Source: Paraburkholderia sprentiae WSM5005
Lineage (GTDB): Bacteria; Pseudomonadota; Gammaproteobacteria; Burkholderiales; Burkholderiaceae
Assembly (NCBI RefSeq): GCF_001865575.2
Contig: NZ_CP017562.2
Coordinates: 2,577,337-2,641,336, forward strand
Length of the DNA: 64,000 bases
Direction of reading: 5' to 3'
The notes beneath the pieces were generated by a model that was given only the letters and a program-made list of their open reading frames with translations, had not been told where the DNA came from and did not search any database. Shown in pieces: positions 1 to 11,018 of the stretch; positions within the stretch are counted from its first letter, which is position 1; each line of letters starts with the position of its first letter. A program made the position numbers and the translations under genes.

Positions 1-2078
1 AACGCCATTTCCCGGTCGTAGTCGATCTGCGTCATGCGCGCGAGTTGCGAGTGGTCGAACGCGCCGACCGCGCCGAAAAAACGCAGGCGCAAATCTTCCG
101 GCGTCATCGCCTGCACGAAATCGCGATGCGCGTTTTCGTCTTCCGGGCGAATCGGCCGCACCGTCACGCGCATGCCCTGCCAGTCGATCGTTTCCTCGAA
201 GCGCCGCGGATACGGCACGATCGCGAGACGGCTGCGCTGCGCGCCGATCCGCAACACCGGCTCGATGACTGTCACGCGATTCCGGTACACCCTCAGCGTC
301 AACGACAGGCCGACGATCTCGCGCACGTCGCAAACCGCTTGCGACACCGCCGTCAACGCCGCGAGCGCCGGCTCGGGCGCGACCAGCCTTGCGTAGTGCG
401 AACGCGTGACGATGTCGCGCGCGAGCATCGGATTGAGCGGCGGCAGGCCATAGACGCGCAACCCGTTGGAAACGCCGTCGAGCGGCGGCGCGGTGAAGCG
501 GAACACGGGGCCGAAGTTGTCATCGTCGTGCAGGTCGACGGCGACGTCGGCGATGGGTGTTGCCGCGCCGTCCGCATCGGCTCCCTGCGCGTCGGCGCCC
601 GCCGCTTCGGCATCCTCCACCCGCAACCCGAAGCGCGCCAGAAACCGCGCCGCCGCCTCCCCGGCAAGCTCGCTTTGGCCAGCCGCCAATGCTTCGCGAG
701 CCTGCGCCTGGGCCGCATCGATCGCCTCGGGAATCTGCGCGGGCAGGCCCTCCGGCGTTTGCATCAGCAACTCGCGGCCCAGCCGGTAATCGACCAGACG
801 CGCGAACGCGCGTGCGAGCCGCTGCGGCGTCGTATGCACCGGGATGCCCTGCGCGTGCAGCGCGTCGCGCCGCGCCGCATCGACGCCGCCGAAGAAGCAC
901 GCGAGCAGCCCGCGATACGCAAAGCGCTGATGCTCGATCAACGCCTGCGCGACGTCGTCGACCGGCGCGCCATGCGTCGACGCGTGCACCACGAACGCGG
1001 TGCCCGTCTCGCGGTACTCGCCGAGCAGCTTCAGCGCAGTGCCGAAGTGCTCGGCACGCGCGCCGTCGCCCAGCAGCAGCGGATTGCCGCCGACCGCCTG
1101 CGGCAGCGCCTCGCGCAGCGCCTCCGACGCCGCGGCCGGCCACGGCGCGAGCGGGCCGCCGGCGGCGGCGAACGCGTCGCGCGCGAGCGTCGCGAGACCG
1201 CGGTCGCTGGTGATCAGCGTCGCGGTGCCGCCCGCCGCTACGCGGCCGACGCCCAGCGTTTCGATTTCGTCGAGCAGATCGTCGAGCGCGTCGACGCGCA
1301 CGAGGCCGGCGCGCCGGAACGCCGCTGTATAGAGACCGTCGGCGGGATCGTCGCGGCCGGTGCGCAGCGCGAGCACCGGCTTGTTGCGCGCCGCCGCGCG
1401 CGCGGCCGACATGAACTTGCGCGCCGCCCGCACGCTGTCGAGTTCGAGCAGGATCGCGCGGGTGCTGGCGTCGCTCGCGAGGTAATCGAGCACGTCGCCG
1501 GCATCGACGTCGGCCTCCGCACCGAGCGCCACCGCGTGCGAAAAACCCAGCCCGCGCGCCCGCGCCCAGCCGAGCACCGCGTTGGTCAGCGCATTCGACT
1601 GCGACACCCAAGCGACGCCGCCCGCTTTGACCGTGCACGACGGCGCACCCAAATGCGCGCCGAGCGCCGGCGACACCACGCCGAGACTGCCCGGCCCGAC
1701 GATGCGCAGCAGATGCGGCCGCGCCGCCGACAACGCGTGCCGCAGCGCCCGCTGGTCTTCAGCGTTGCGCACTTCGCCGACGATGATCACGCCGCGCGTG
1801 CCCATGCCGCCGAGCTTATGGATCAACGAGGGCCAGGTCGCGGGCGGCGTGCAGATCACCGCGACGGTGGGCGCCTGCGGCAGATCGACGACGTCGCGGA
1901 TCACCGCGTGGCCGCCGAGCGTCGCGTGCTTCGGATTGACCGGCCACAGTGGACCGTCGAAGCCGCCTTCCAGCACGCGCGCCCAGACCATCGCGCCGGT
2001 GCTGCCCGGCCTTTCGGACGCGCCGATCACGGCGACGGATTTCGGGCGAAACAAGGCGTCGAGATTGCGAACAGTCAC
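1..2078 (-). CDS. Pat/YfiQ-like acyl-CoA synthetase and GNAT acetyltransferase fusion (3' end outside window)
   Basis: About 692 residues are visible and the gene runs off the left edge. The N-terminus is an NDP-forming acyl-CoA synthetase CoA-binding domain (VAVIGASERPGSTGA near residue 11, then VAVICTPPATWPSLI). The last visible residues, RMTQIDYDREMA, match the start of the GNAT domain of E. coli Pat, so the protein probably continues about 190 residues further. Family members acetylate lysines of metabolic enzymes such as acetyl-CoA synthetase. The first ATG on this strand (2087) is followed at once by a stop, so the start is a GTG at 2078 with a GGAG box 6 bases upstream. The substrate is not shown by sequence. 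Confidence 0.85.
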   Translation of the reverse strand, partial: MTVRNLDALFRPKSVAVIGASERPGSTGAMVWARVLEGGFDGPLWPVNPKHATLGGHAVIRDVVDLPQAPTVAVICTPPATWPSLIHKLGGMGTRGVIIVGEVRNAEDQRALRHALSAARPHLLRIVGPGSLGVVSPALGAHLGAPSCTVKAGGVAWVSQSNALTNAVLGWARARGLGFSHAVALGAEADVDAGDVLDYLASDASTRAILLELDSVRAARKFMSAARAAARNKPVLALRTGRDDPADGLYTAAFRRAGLVRVDALDDLLDEIETLGVGRVAAGGTATLITSDRGLATLARDAFAAAGGPLAPWPAAASEALREALPQAVGGNPLLLGDGARAEHFGTALKLLGEYRETGTAFVVHASTHGAPVDDVAQALIEHQRFAYRGLLACFFGGVDAARRDALHAQGIPVHTTPQRLARAFARLVDYRLGRELLMQTPEGLPAQIPEAIDAAQAQAREALAAGQSELAGEAAARFLARFGLRVEDAEAAGADAQGADADGAATPIADVAVDLHDDDNFGPVFRFTAPPLDGVSNGLRVYGLPPLNPMLARDIVTRSHYARLVAPEPALAALTAVSQAVCDVREIVGLSLTLRVYRNRVTVIEPVLRIGAQRSRLAIVPYPRRFEETIDWQGMRVTVRPIRPEDENAHRDFVQAMTPEDLRLRFFGAVGAFDHSQLARMTQIDYDREMA

Positions 2079-2192
2079 GGGCGCTCCATGCGGTTGGACA
2101 GGAATTGGAGCCGGCTTCGCGGCGAAGCGGGTGGTTCGGTCAGCATAGGCGAAGTCGCGCGCTGGCGCGGGACCTTGTCGCGACGGCGGCCC

Positions 2193-2225
2193 AAAGAAAA
2201 AAGCCGCGTCGAACGACGCGGCTTT
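2193..2225 (-). terminator. Rho-independent terminator of prfC
   Basis: A perfect 10-bp GC-rich stem (AAGCCGCGTC paired with GACGCGGCTT, 4-base loop) is followed on the minus strand by a T-rich run. It lies just after the prfC stop and before the start of the acetyltransferase gene, so it separates the two transcripts. Confidence 0.85.
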
Positions 2226-2254
2226 CTAGCTTCGCAACCAGCGGACTCGCGGCT

Positions 2255-3856
2255 TTACATCGCCTTCCTGAACGGCGCGCCCGAGTGCTCGCGCAACTCG
2301 TTGAAGACGATCTTCGGCCATGCCTTCTGCGCGACTTCGATCTCCGACACATGCGAGGCCAGATAGGTCGGCGCATCGGATGCATCGAGCGCGATCCGCG
2401 CCGAGTACGAATCGGTGAAGCGGCGCAGTTCGGCCGCATCGTCGCTGGTCACCCAGCGCGACAGGCGGTAGCGCGCCGGCGCCATGCGCACGTCGACCTT
2501 GTATTCGGTCGACAGACGGTGCGACACCACTTCGAATTGCAGCTGCCCGACCGCACCGAGAATCATCAGACCGCCCGCCTCGGGCCGGAATACCTGGATC
2601 GCGCCTTCCTCGCCGAGCTGCTTCAGCGCTTCGCCGAGCTGCTTCGCGCGCATCGGATCGACCACTTCGACGGTCTGGAAAATTTCCGGCGCGAAGAACG
2701 GCAGCCCGACGAACTGTAGCTGCTCGCCTTCGGTCAGCGTATCGCCGAGACTCAGCGTGCCGTGATTCGGAATCCCGATGATGTCGCCCGGATACGCCTC
2801 GCTCACCGTCTCGCGACGCTGCGACAGGAACGTGACCACGTTGTTCGCGCGGAACGTCTTGTTCGAGCGGGTGACCTTCACGGCCATACCGCGCTCGAAA
2901 CGTCCTGAGCACACGCGGATGAACGCGACGCGGTCGCGGTGCGCAAGGTCCATGTTCGCCTGCACCTTGAATACGACGCCGGTGAATTTCGACTCTTCGG
3001 GCTGCACCGGACGCTGCACGGTCATGCGCGTCGACGGCGGCGGCGCAAGGTCGACCAGAGCCTCGAGAATTTCCTTCACGCCGAAGTTGTTGATCGCCGA
3101 GCCGAACAGCACCGGCGACTGCTGACCGGCGAGGAACTGCTCACGATCGAACTCGGGCGTCGCGCCGCTGATCAGATCGATTTCTTCCTTCGCGCGCACC
3201 CAGGCATGACCGAAACGGCGCTCGCCTTCCTCATCGCCCAGCGCCTGCAGCGTTTCGACCGCGCCGCCAGCGGTATCCTGGCCGGCGCGAAACACGCGCA
3301 CCTGATCGCGCTGGACGTCGTAGACGCCCTGAAAATCCTTGCCCATGCCGATCGGCCACGTGAACGGCACCGCCGACACACCGAGGTGCCGCTCGATTTC
3401 GTCGAGCAGTTCGAGCGGCTCGCGCACTTCGCGATCGAGCTTGTTGATGAACGTGACGATCGGCGTCTTGCGGCTGCGACAGACTTCCAGCAGCTTCAGC
3501 GTCTGCGCTTCGACGCCGTTCGCGCCGTCGATCACCATCACGGCGGCGTCGACCGCGGTCAGCACGCGATAGGTGTCCTCGGAGAAGTCCTCGTGGCCAG
3601 GGGTGTCGAGCAGGTTGATCACGCAATCGCCGTATTCGAACTGCATCACCGAGCTCGCGACCGAGATGCCGCGTTGCTTTTCGATTTCCATCCAGTCGGA
3701 CGTCGCGTAGCGGTTGCTCTTGCGGCCCTTCACGGTACCGGCGATCTGGATCGCGCCCGAGAACAGCAGCAGTTTTTCGGTGAGTGTGGTCTTACCCGCG
3801 TCCGGGTGGGAAATGACCGCGAACGTGCGGCGGCGTTTGAGTTCGGAGACTGACAT
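2255..3856 (-). CDS. prfC: Peptide chain release factor 3
   Basis: This 533-residue cytoplasmic translational GTPase recycles RF1 and RF2 from the ribosome after peptide release. The G1 motif SHPDAGKTTLTEK (residues 17-29), the G3 motif DTPGHEDFSED (about 83-93) and the G4 motif NKLDRE (about 138-143) are all present. EF-Tu-like domain 2 and the RF3 C-terminal domain follow. Length is normal for the family (E. coli 529). The gene stands alone, with its own terminator downstream and about 700 bp of non-coding DNA upstream. Identity is clear from full-length motif agreement. Confidence 0.97.
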   Translation of the reverse strand: MSVSELKRRRTFAVISHPDAGKTTLTEKLLLFSGAIQIAGTVKGRKSNRYATSDWMEIEKQRGISVASSVMQFEYGDCVINLLDTPGHEDFSEDTYRVLTAVDAAVMVIDGANGVEAQTLKLLEVCRSRKTPIVTFINKLDREVREPLELLDEIERHLGVSAVPFTWPIGMGKDFQGVYDVQRDQVRVFRAGQDTAGGAVETLQALGDEEGERRFGHAWVRAKEEIDLISGATPEFDREQFLAGQQSPVLFGSAINNFGVKEILEALVDLAPPPSTRMTVQRPVQPEESKFTGVVFKVQANMDLAHRDRVAFIRVCSGRFERGMAVKVTRSNKTFRANNVVTFLSQRRETVSEAYPGDIIGIPNHGTLSLGDTLTEGEQLQFVGLPFFAPEIFQTVEVVDPMRAKQLGEALKQLGEEGAIQVFRPEAGGLMILGAVGQLQFEVVSHRLSTEYKVDVRMAPARYRLSRWVTSDDAAELRRFTDSYSARIALDASDAPTYLASHVSEIEVAQKAWPKIVFNELREHSGAPFRKAM

Positions 3857-4129
3857 CGGGTCGGGCGGTCACGGAAAGGGGTTCAAGCGGTTCCCGGCGG
3901 CGTTGGGCGGCCGGTATGCCGCGCGTGGCGCGGCGGCGTCGAGTTGCGCGAGTCAGGCGCGGGCCGGGGACCGGCCGGCGCTCGCGCCGCGTCCGAAAAC
4001 GGGCGGCGAACGGGTCGCGGCCCAAGGTTCACGATGCGGGAATCGCTGGCGCAAAAACGGCGCAAGGTGCGAATGATACACGTCTGGCGCGACCGCCGGG
4101 GAAAGGGGTGCCGCGCATGCTCGCGGCGA

Positions 4130-4494
4130 AAGGTGAGGGTTTTCGGGACTTGCGGCGGCGAATCTCGATTTGCGGCCAAAGGTGAGGATCGCGAAGCGCA
4201 TGCTCGCACCTACCACGGCGCTCGCACCGCAAATGCGATGTTCGGGAAAACCGCGAAAAAGCTTCGCACCGCTGCAAAAGGCTCGTGGCCGACGCCTGAA
4301 AACGCCCGCCAGCAAAGGCTGGCGCGGATTTTCAGCGAGCTGTGCGAAGCCGCGCGACGCGATGGCGACTCGCACGTGCCGCGGTGCGTCGCGCGACAAC
4401 GCCTGGCTCACCGAAGCATCCGATAAGGTTCGGATGCTTCGGCGGATTTCGCTGTACGCGTTCAGGCGTCACGCAAAGGTGAGCGTTTTCGGGA
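4130..4494 (+). repeat. Two dispersed copies of the 19-bp GGTGAG/CGGGA motif
   Basis: Copies at 4130-4148 (AAGGTGAGGGTTTTCGGGA) and 4476-4494 (AAGGTGAGCGTTTTCGGGA) fit the consensus of the array at 62.6-63.9 kb. A weaker half-site (GGTGAGGATCGCGAAG) begins at 4181. All lie in the non-coding gap between prfC and the H-NS gene (3857-4570). No promoter or gene was recognised with confidence in the rest of this gap. Confidence 0.85.
4411..4442. other. Perfect 12-bp stem-loop
   Basis: CCGAAGCATCCG pairs perfectly with CGGATGCTTCGG around the 8-base loop ATAAGGTT. There is no T-run on either side, so it is not a standard intrinsic terminator. It sits about 130 bp downstream of the H-NS stop codon (4571, minus strand) and could be a 3' end hairpin of that mRNA or a protein-binding inverted repeat. 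Confidence 0.6.
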
Positions 4495-4570
4495 CCTTCG
4501 CAACGGTGCGGAACGAAACAAACAACGCATCACTTCAGAGGACACGGCGCCTCGGCATCCGCGGCGAAGC

Positions 4571-4870
4571 TCAACCTTCGATCAGAAACCGCTCACGATT
4601 CTTCCCGACGAGCCAGGCCGGCGAGCGCCCACGGCCGCTCCATGTTTCGCCGGTCTTCGGATTGCGGTACTTGGCGACCGATGTCGTTGACGACTTGCGG
4701 CGCGGCTTCGGCGAGGGGCTCGTGAATCCGAGTTCTTCGGCGGTCAGGTCGTATTCGGCGACCTTTTGTTTGATGTCGGCGATAGCTTGCGCGATTTCTT
4801 TCTCGCGCGCCGCTGCGACTTCCTTGTGGAGTTTTTCGAGTTGCGCAGTCAACTGCTTGTAAGAGGCCAT
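4571..4870 (-). CDS. H-NS family histone-like nucleoid protein
   Basis: This 99-residue protein binds curved AT-rich DNA and silences genes. An N-terminal coiled-coil oligomerisation segment (about residues 1-45) is followed by a short linker and the C-terminal DNA-binding loop YRNPKTGETWSGRGRSPAWL, the classic H-NS/BpH3 signature. The start is the ATG at 4870 (MASYKQL), preceded by a GAGGGGG box; a longer reading frame upstream has no better ribosome site. Burkholderia genomes carry many paralogues, so a specific symbol is not given. It lies in a wide intergenic region with two 19-bp repeats upstream of prfC. Confidence 0.93.
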   Translation of the reverse strand: MASYKQLTAQLEKLHKEVAAAREKEIAQAIADIKQKVAEYDLTAEELGFTSPSPKPRRKSSTTSVAKYRNPKTGETWSGRGRSPAWLVGKNRERFLIEG

Positions 4871-4993
4871 GCCGGTGTTCCCCCTCGGTGGACGCACTGC
4901 GATGCATTGCGATGAATGATTGGCGGACACTATCAGACGAATAAATCACAGGATAGTGAATCGCGCGTCCGCGTGCATGCGCGGCGGACCCGC

Positions 4994-6193
4994 TCAATCG
5001 TCGATCGCATCGTAGACGCGACGTTCGAAGTCGATGGCCATCGGAAAGGGGTCGATCGAGCGGCGCTGGATCAGCATCAGACCGATCATGTTCTCGACCG
5101 GATCGGCGAACCAGCTCGTGCCGTAGGCGCCGGGCCAGCCGAACGACCCGCGCGAGCGATAGCCGAGCGGCAATTGCTGCGCCGGATCGTCGACGATCGA
5201 CAGGCCGAGGCCGAAGCCCTGCCCCGCCCACATCACGTGACCGAAGGCGGGCAGGCGCCGTTGGTCGCGGCTCAGGAAATTGCTGCGCATCAAATCGACC
5301 GAGCGATGCGACAGCAGCCGTGTGTCGCCGACGCGCCCGCGCCCGAGCAGCAATTGCGCGAATTGCAGATAGTCGCCGGCGCTCGAGACCAGCCCGCCGC
5401 CGCCGCTCTGAAAGCGCCGCGGATTCGCCCAGCGGCTCGCCGCCGCATGATCCTCGACCACACGACGCCGCGTGCCCGGATCGATGCTGTACGCGGTAGC
5501 GAGGCGCCCGAGCTGCGCGTCGGGCACCCAGAATGCGGTGTCGCGCATGCCGAGCGGCTCGAAGATACGCGTGCGGAAAAACTCGCCGAGCGACATGCCA
5601 CTCACGCGTTCGATCAGCACGCCGAGCACGTCCGTCGCCACGCCGTAGTGCCAGCGCGAGCCGGGCTGGAACATCAGCGGCAGCGCGGCGATGCGCGCGA
5701 GCCATGCGCTGTTGTCGCCGGTCGCTTCGAAGCCGTTGAACGCGGCTGCGTAGGCTTCGGCGAGCGGACCCGTCGCCGTGAAGTGATACGCGAAGCCCGC
5801 GCGATGCGTGAGCAGGTCGAGCACCGTCAGCGGCGCGCGGATCGGATCGGTCTGCTCGAGCGGGCCGGACGGATCGCGCAGCACGCGCGGCGCCGCGAGC
5901 TCGGGCAGCCACGGCGAAATGGGCGTGTCGAGCGCGAGGCGGTCTTCCTCGATCAGCATCATGATCGCCGCACTCGTCACCGGCTTCGTCATCGACGCGA
6001 TGCGAAACAGCGTGTCGCGCTGCATTGGCCATTGCGCGGCTTCGTCGCGCAGGCCCACCGGTTCAAAGTAGCCGATTTCGCCGCGCCGCCATACGAGCGA
6101 CACGACCCCCGCCACTTCGCCCCGCTCCACGTAGCCCTGCATCGCGTTGGTCAACGTCGCGAGCCGGGCCGCGGAAAGTCCAGCCATCTGCAT
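4994..6193 (-). CDS. Serine hydrolase of the beta-lactamase/EstB (class C-like) family
   Basis: This 399-residue enzyme of the penicillin-binding-protein-like fold carries the nucleophile motif S67-M-T-K70, the helical region after it (PVTSAAIMMLIEED), LLTHRAGF about 50 residues later, and a YGVATDVLG segment supplying the likely tyrosine. Relatives are EstB-type esterases and D-aminopeptidase-like proteins rather than true resistance enzymes. No signal peptide is evident, so it is probably cytoplasmic. It is a single gene between the H-NS gene and a small ORF. The substrate cannot be read from the sequence. Confidence 0.9.
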   Translation of the reverse strand: MQMAGLSAARLATLTNAMQGYVERGEVAGVVSLVWRRGEIGYFEPVGLRDEAAQWPMQRDTLFRIASMTKPVTSAAIMMLIEEDRLALDTPISPWLPELAAPRVLRDPSGPLEQTDPIRAPLTVLDLLTHRAGFAYHFTATGPLAEAYAAAFNGFEATGDNSAWLARIAALPLMFQPGSRWHYGVATDVLGVLIERVSGMSLGEFFRTRIFEPLGMRDTAFWVPDAQLGRLATAYSIDPGTRRRVVEDHAAASRWANPRRFQSGGGGLVSSAGDYLQFAQLLLGRGRVGDTRLLSHRSVDLMRSNFLSRDQRRLPAFGHVMWAGQGFGLGLSIVDDPAQQLPLGYRSRGSFGWPGAYGTSWFADPVENMIGLMLIQRRSIDPFPMAIDFERRVYDAIDD

Positions 6194-6292
6194 ATTCGTC
6201 CTGTTTGAACCCGAAGATAAAACCTATCCGGCCAAAGCGCACACGACGAATTCCCGATTGCCGATTCCGATTGCCGGACATAGTGACGACAT

Positions 6293-6496
6293 TCAGGCTT
6301 TCTGCCGTTTTTCCAATGCGCAAAGCGCGGCATTGAGGCGTTTGACGCGCGTTGCCTGCGCGGGCACAAGCACCGCGCCGGAAACGTGCTGGAGCCGATT
6401 TCGCCAGTAAGACAGCGGAATACGGTCTTGTGCGGAAATATGGGAAATTATGTGCTCGAGATGCTCGATGTCTTTTTCGAGTTGCTGATGATTCAT
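6293..6496 (-). CDS. Small uncharacterised protein, 67 aa
   Basis: A short reading frame starts MNHQQLEKDIEHLEHIISH, with a GGGGAAAG box a few bases before the ATG. The charged, heptad-like first 20 residues suggest a short amphipathic helix or coiled coil. No family was recognised. It has its own spacing from the hydrolase gene (100 bp). It reads as coding because of its balanced amino-acid composition compared with the arginine/alanine-rich shadows around it. Confidence 0.55.
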   Translation of the reverse strand: MNHQQLEKDIEHLEHIISHISAQDRIPLSYWRNRLQHVSGAVLVPAQATRVKRLNAALCALEKRQKA

Positions 6497-6996
6497 TGCT
6501 TTCCCCGAATTCTATTGGATTAGTGTTGAAGCAAAAAAATCGAAAGCATGAAGCCGCGTTGGCCGGCGGCTCGATCTGATGCCGGCCGGTAACGGAAAAG
6601 CCTTCCTGAACCCGTGCTGCGTCGGAAAAACCGGCAGCTTGTGCGCGCCGAGGCTTGAGCACCAGCGGCTTAAAAAGAATACTGCTGTCAAACTTCGCGT
6701 TCCGTTGGCTGCCGCACCGACTGCATTCGACGCCCCGAACGGTAAAGAGAAATCGTTGTCAGGGCGCAAAGGATAATCGGTGAGCGGCGACTAAACGTTG
6801 TAAAAGTGCCGCGTGTGGCCTACTAAACCCAATTCGCATGCGTATCGCTTATCGGACACGCATTGGGCGCATGGATTGATGAAGCCCTGTGGATTGGGCG
6901 GCATGGCAATTGGCAGCCGCTAACAGAAAAGAAAACCGCCGCCCACCCGACGGTCAGCCGCGCGCGCCGGCATGGCACCGACGCGGCATCAGGTGC
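6497..6996. other. Non-coding gap, nothing recognised
   Basis: A 500-bp stretch of lower GC than its surroundings between two minus-strand genes. No convincing gene, RNA or repeat was seen. It contains AT-rich tracts near 6520-6545 and 6670-6690 that could hold the promoter of the small gene at 6293-6496. Confidence 0.4.
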
Positions 6997-7260
6997 TCAC
7001 TTCGCGGTTGCGCGGCAGGCGTAGATCAGGCTCAAGGTGCCGCCCTCGCTCGATCGGCGCACCACGTCGAACCCGCCATTGCAACTCGCGGCCGCCTGCT
7101 GCGAGCACGAGTCGGAACCGACCGGGCATTGCACCAGCGTGGTCGCGCGGCCGTCCGGCAGGAACAGCGGCGCGCTGCTGCTGCAACCGCCCAGCGCGAC
7201 GATCGCGCCGACGGCCAACGTCAGGCTCGTACGGCGTGCGAAGAAGGAAAGGCATTTCAT
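6997..7260 (-). CDS. Small lipoprotein, function unknown
   Basis: From the ATG at 7260 (MKCLSFFARR) the product is 87 residues with a typical lipoprotein signal: positive N-terminus, hydrophobic core TLAVGAIVAL and lipobox LGGC followed by SSS. The mature part has four more cysteines (CPVGSDSC, SCNGG, ACRA) that could form two disulfides in the periplasm. A longer frame starting five codons upstream has no better ribosome site. It lies downstream of the sigma-54 activator on the same strand but 100 bp away, so an operon link is uncertain. Confidence 0.75.
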   Translation of the reverse strand: MKCLSFFARRTSLTLAVGAIVALGGCSSSAPLFLPDGRATTLVQCPVGSDSCSQQAAASCNGGFDVVRRSSEGGTLSLIYACRATAK

Positions 7261-7360
7261 GGAGACCCCGGTCACGTCTTGTTTTTCGATCTCGCGATTG
7301 TGCCACGCGGCCCTCGTGCTGCGTCAGTTCACGCGGCACCGCCGGTTTGGGCGCGACGGG

Positions 7361-8872
<1,512 letters not shown>

Positions 8873-9066
8873 GTGTGGACGAATTTATCTCCAATCGGAG
8901 ACACGCAACAGCCCCTATTCATCGTGATTTACCCTGGTTTGACGTTATCCTCAGCGGATAGAAGTCCCGTTTTGGAGACAGCCGGGTACAATCCGCCGGC
9001 GTCGCCTCGGGCCGCGCTGCGCGGCTCCGCCTTGCGCCACGGCGCCTGGCCGGCACACGCCCGGCA

Positions 9067-9082
9067 TGGCATGGAAGCTGCG
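9067..9082 (+). promoter_or_regulatory. Sigma-54 (-24/-12) promoter of the GntP permease
   Basis: TGGCATGGAAGCTGCG keeps the invariant GG and GC dinucleotides at the correct 10-base separation of the TGGCACG-N4-TTGCW consensus (three mismatches elsewhere). Transcription would start near 9093, leaving a leader of about 60 bases to the ATG at 9154. The neighbouring activator of the sigma-54 class supports it. Confidence 0.65.
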
Positions 9083-9153
9083 TTCCGACCGCGCCGGCGC
9101 CGTCGCTCGATCAGCACGGCAAACATGTAGAACAACCAGGCTATGGAGACTCA

Positions 9154-10554
9154 ATGTCCTTTTTCATCGTTATCGCCGCGCTGGCGTTTCTGATGTTCGC
9201 CGCGTATCGCGGCTACAGCGTGATCCTGTTCGCGCCGATCGCGGCGCTCGCCGCCGTCCTCGCTACCGAGCCCGCTGCCGTCGCGCCGGTGTTCACGAGC
9301 ATCTTCATGGACAAGATGGTCGGCTTCGTGAAGCTGTACTTCCCGGTGTTTTTGCTCGGCGCCGTGTTCGGCAAGGTGATCGAGCTGTCGGGCTTCTCGG
9401 AGGCGATCGTCGCGGCCGCGATCCGCTATATCGGCCGCTCGCGCGCAAATGCGGTGATCGTCGCGGTGTGCGCACTGCTCACCTACGGCGGCGTGTCGCT
9501 GTTCGTCGTCGTGTTCGCGGTGTATCCGTTCGCGGCCGAGCTGTATCGCCAAAGCAACATTCCGAAGCGGCTGATGCCCGGCGCGATCGCGCTCGGCGCG
9601 TTCTCCTTCACGATGGACTCGCTGCCCGGCACGCCGCAGATCCAGAACATCATCCCGACGACGTTCTTCAAGACCACCTCGTGGGCGGCGCCGACGCTCG
9701 GCGTGATCGGTTCGCTGTTCATCATCGTAGTCGGCCTGTCGTATCTGGAATGGCGCCGCCGTGCCGCGATGGCGACCGGCGAGGGCTACGGCACCGAGCT
9801 CGTCAACGAGCCGGAGCGCGTCGAATCGAAGCATCTGCCGCATCCGCTGCTGGCGGTGGCGCCGCTCGTCGTGGTCGGCGTCGCGAACTTCCTGCTGACG
9901 CGCTGGATTCCGGCCTGGTACGGCCCGACCTTCACGGTCACGCCCGACATCCTGCCGGGCCTGCATGCGCCGGTCGAGACGACGGTCAAGAGTTTGGTGG
10001 GGATTTGGGCCGTCCAAGGCGCGCTGCTGCTCGGCATCGTGATGGTCGTCGTGACGGCGTTCGGTCGCGTCAGCCAGCGCTTCGCGGTCGGCACCAAGGC
10101 CGCGGTGGCGGGCGCGCTGCTGGCGTCGCTCAATACCGCATCGGAATATGGCTTCGGCGGCGTGATCGCGGCGCTGCCGGGTTTTCTCACCGTCAGCAAC
10201 GCGCTGAAAAGCATTCCGAATCCGCTCGTCAACGCGGCCGTGTCGGTCAGTACGCTGGCGGGGATCACGGGTTCGGCGTCCGGTGGGATGAGCATTGCGC
10301 TCGCCGCGATGTCGGATACCTTCATCAAGGGTGCGCAAGCCGCGCATATTCCGCTCGAGGTACTGCATCGGGTGGTCGCGATGGCGAGCGGCGGCATGGA
10401 TACGCTGCCGCACAACGGCGCGGTGATCACATTGCTCGCGGTGACCGGCCTCACGCATCGGCAGTCGTACCGCGACATCTTCGCGGTCACGGTGATCAAG
10501 ACGCTCGCGGTGTTCTTCGTGATCGCGATGTACTACGCGACCGGCCTCGTGTGA
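9154..10554 (+). CDS. GntP family permease (gluconate/short organic acid:H+ symporter)
   Basis: A 466-residue inner-membrane transporter with about 12-14 hydrophobic segments. The GntP-type segment LTYGGVSLFVVVFAVYPFA and the DSLPGTPQIQNIIPT stretch are both clear. A TATGGAGACTCA ribosome site precedes the ATG. Family members carry gluconate, hydroxybutyrate or similar acids, and the true substrate is unknown. It is transcribed alone from a likely sigma-54 promoter and faces the activator gene, so uptake is probably induced by the substrate or by nitrogen/carbon status. A strong terminator lies about 145 bp downstream. Confidence 0.93.
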   Translation: MSFFIVIAALAFLMFAAYRGYSVILFAPIAALAAVLATEPAAVAPVFTSIFMDKMVGFVKLYFPVFLLGAVFGKVIELSGFSEAIVAAAIRYIGRSRANAVIVAVCALLTYGGVSLFVVVFAVYPFAAELYRQSNIPKRLMPGAIALGAFSFTMDSLPGTPQIQNIIPTTFFKTTSWAAPTLGVIGSLFIIVVGLSYLEWRRRAAMATGEGYGTELVNEPERVESKHLPHPLLAVAPLVVVGVANFLLTRWIPAWYGPTFTVTPDILPGLHAPVETTVKSLVGIWAVQGALLLGIVMVVVTAFGRVSQRFAVGTKAAVAGALLASLNTASEYGFGGVIAALPGFLTVSNALKSIPNPLVNAAVSVSTLAGITGSASGGMSIALAAMSDTFIKGAQAAHIPLEVLHRVVAMASGGMDTLPHNGAVITLLAVTGLTHRQSYRDIFAVTVIKTLAVFFVIAMYYATGLV

Positions 10555-10559
10555 TCGTC

Positions 10560-10727
10560 GAACCGGAAAACCGTACTTTGATCTGATAGATCCGCATTAC
10601 TCCCACCTCGACAGCCCGCCAACGAAGCACGACGATGGAGTCGTCAGCGCCCAAATCGTTGCGGGCAGGCTGACCCGAGTAACAACGGCGTTTAACGGCC
10701 CGTCCCTATCCGGACGGGCTATTTTTT
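10560..10727 (+). terminator. Intrinsic terminator with a 140-base unexplained leader
   Basis: The terminator itself is 10698-10727: GCCCGTCC pairs with GGACGGGC around a 6-base loop, followed by TATTTTTT. Between the permease stop (10554) and this hairpin lie about 140 bases with further pairing potential (for example AGCCCGCC at 10614 against GCGGGC near 10668). They may simply be the 3' UTR of the permease, or a small RNA ending at the terminator. The terminator call is firm; the RNA is a guess. Confidence 0.75.
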
Positions 10728-11018
10728 GCTCGCGCGGCACATCACCGTGCAACGCTTGCTGCCCGGCGGCCGAGTCATCCGCATGACAAATCGCGAACCC
10801 ACAGTGCCCCACGGCAGGGCATGAAAAATGCGTCGGTCACGATCGGGAGTCGCGTTAAACTGATTGCACGCTCTATCACCGCGCATGCGTGAACGGCGGC
10901 GAAACACTGACTCAGTCCGGGGCGAGACAAAGGCGGACGCACGCACGACGACTCGGCAGACGGCACGCCATCCGCCCCGTACAATCGTTCCATCACCAAC
11001 GCAACAAGGACAACTTCG

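Noticed and set aside
45..2366. Very long plus-strand open frame
   Set aside because: It is the antisense shadow of the Pat-like gene: arginine-rich translation with no family match, and it overlaps the prfC terminator.
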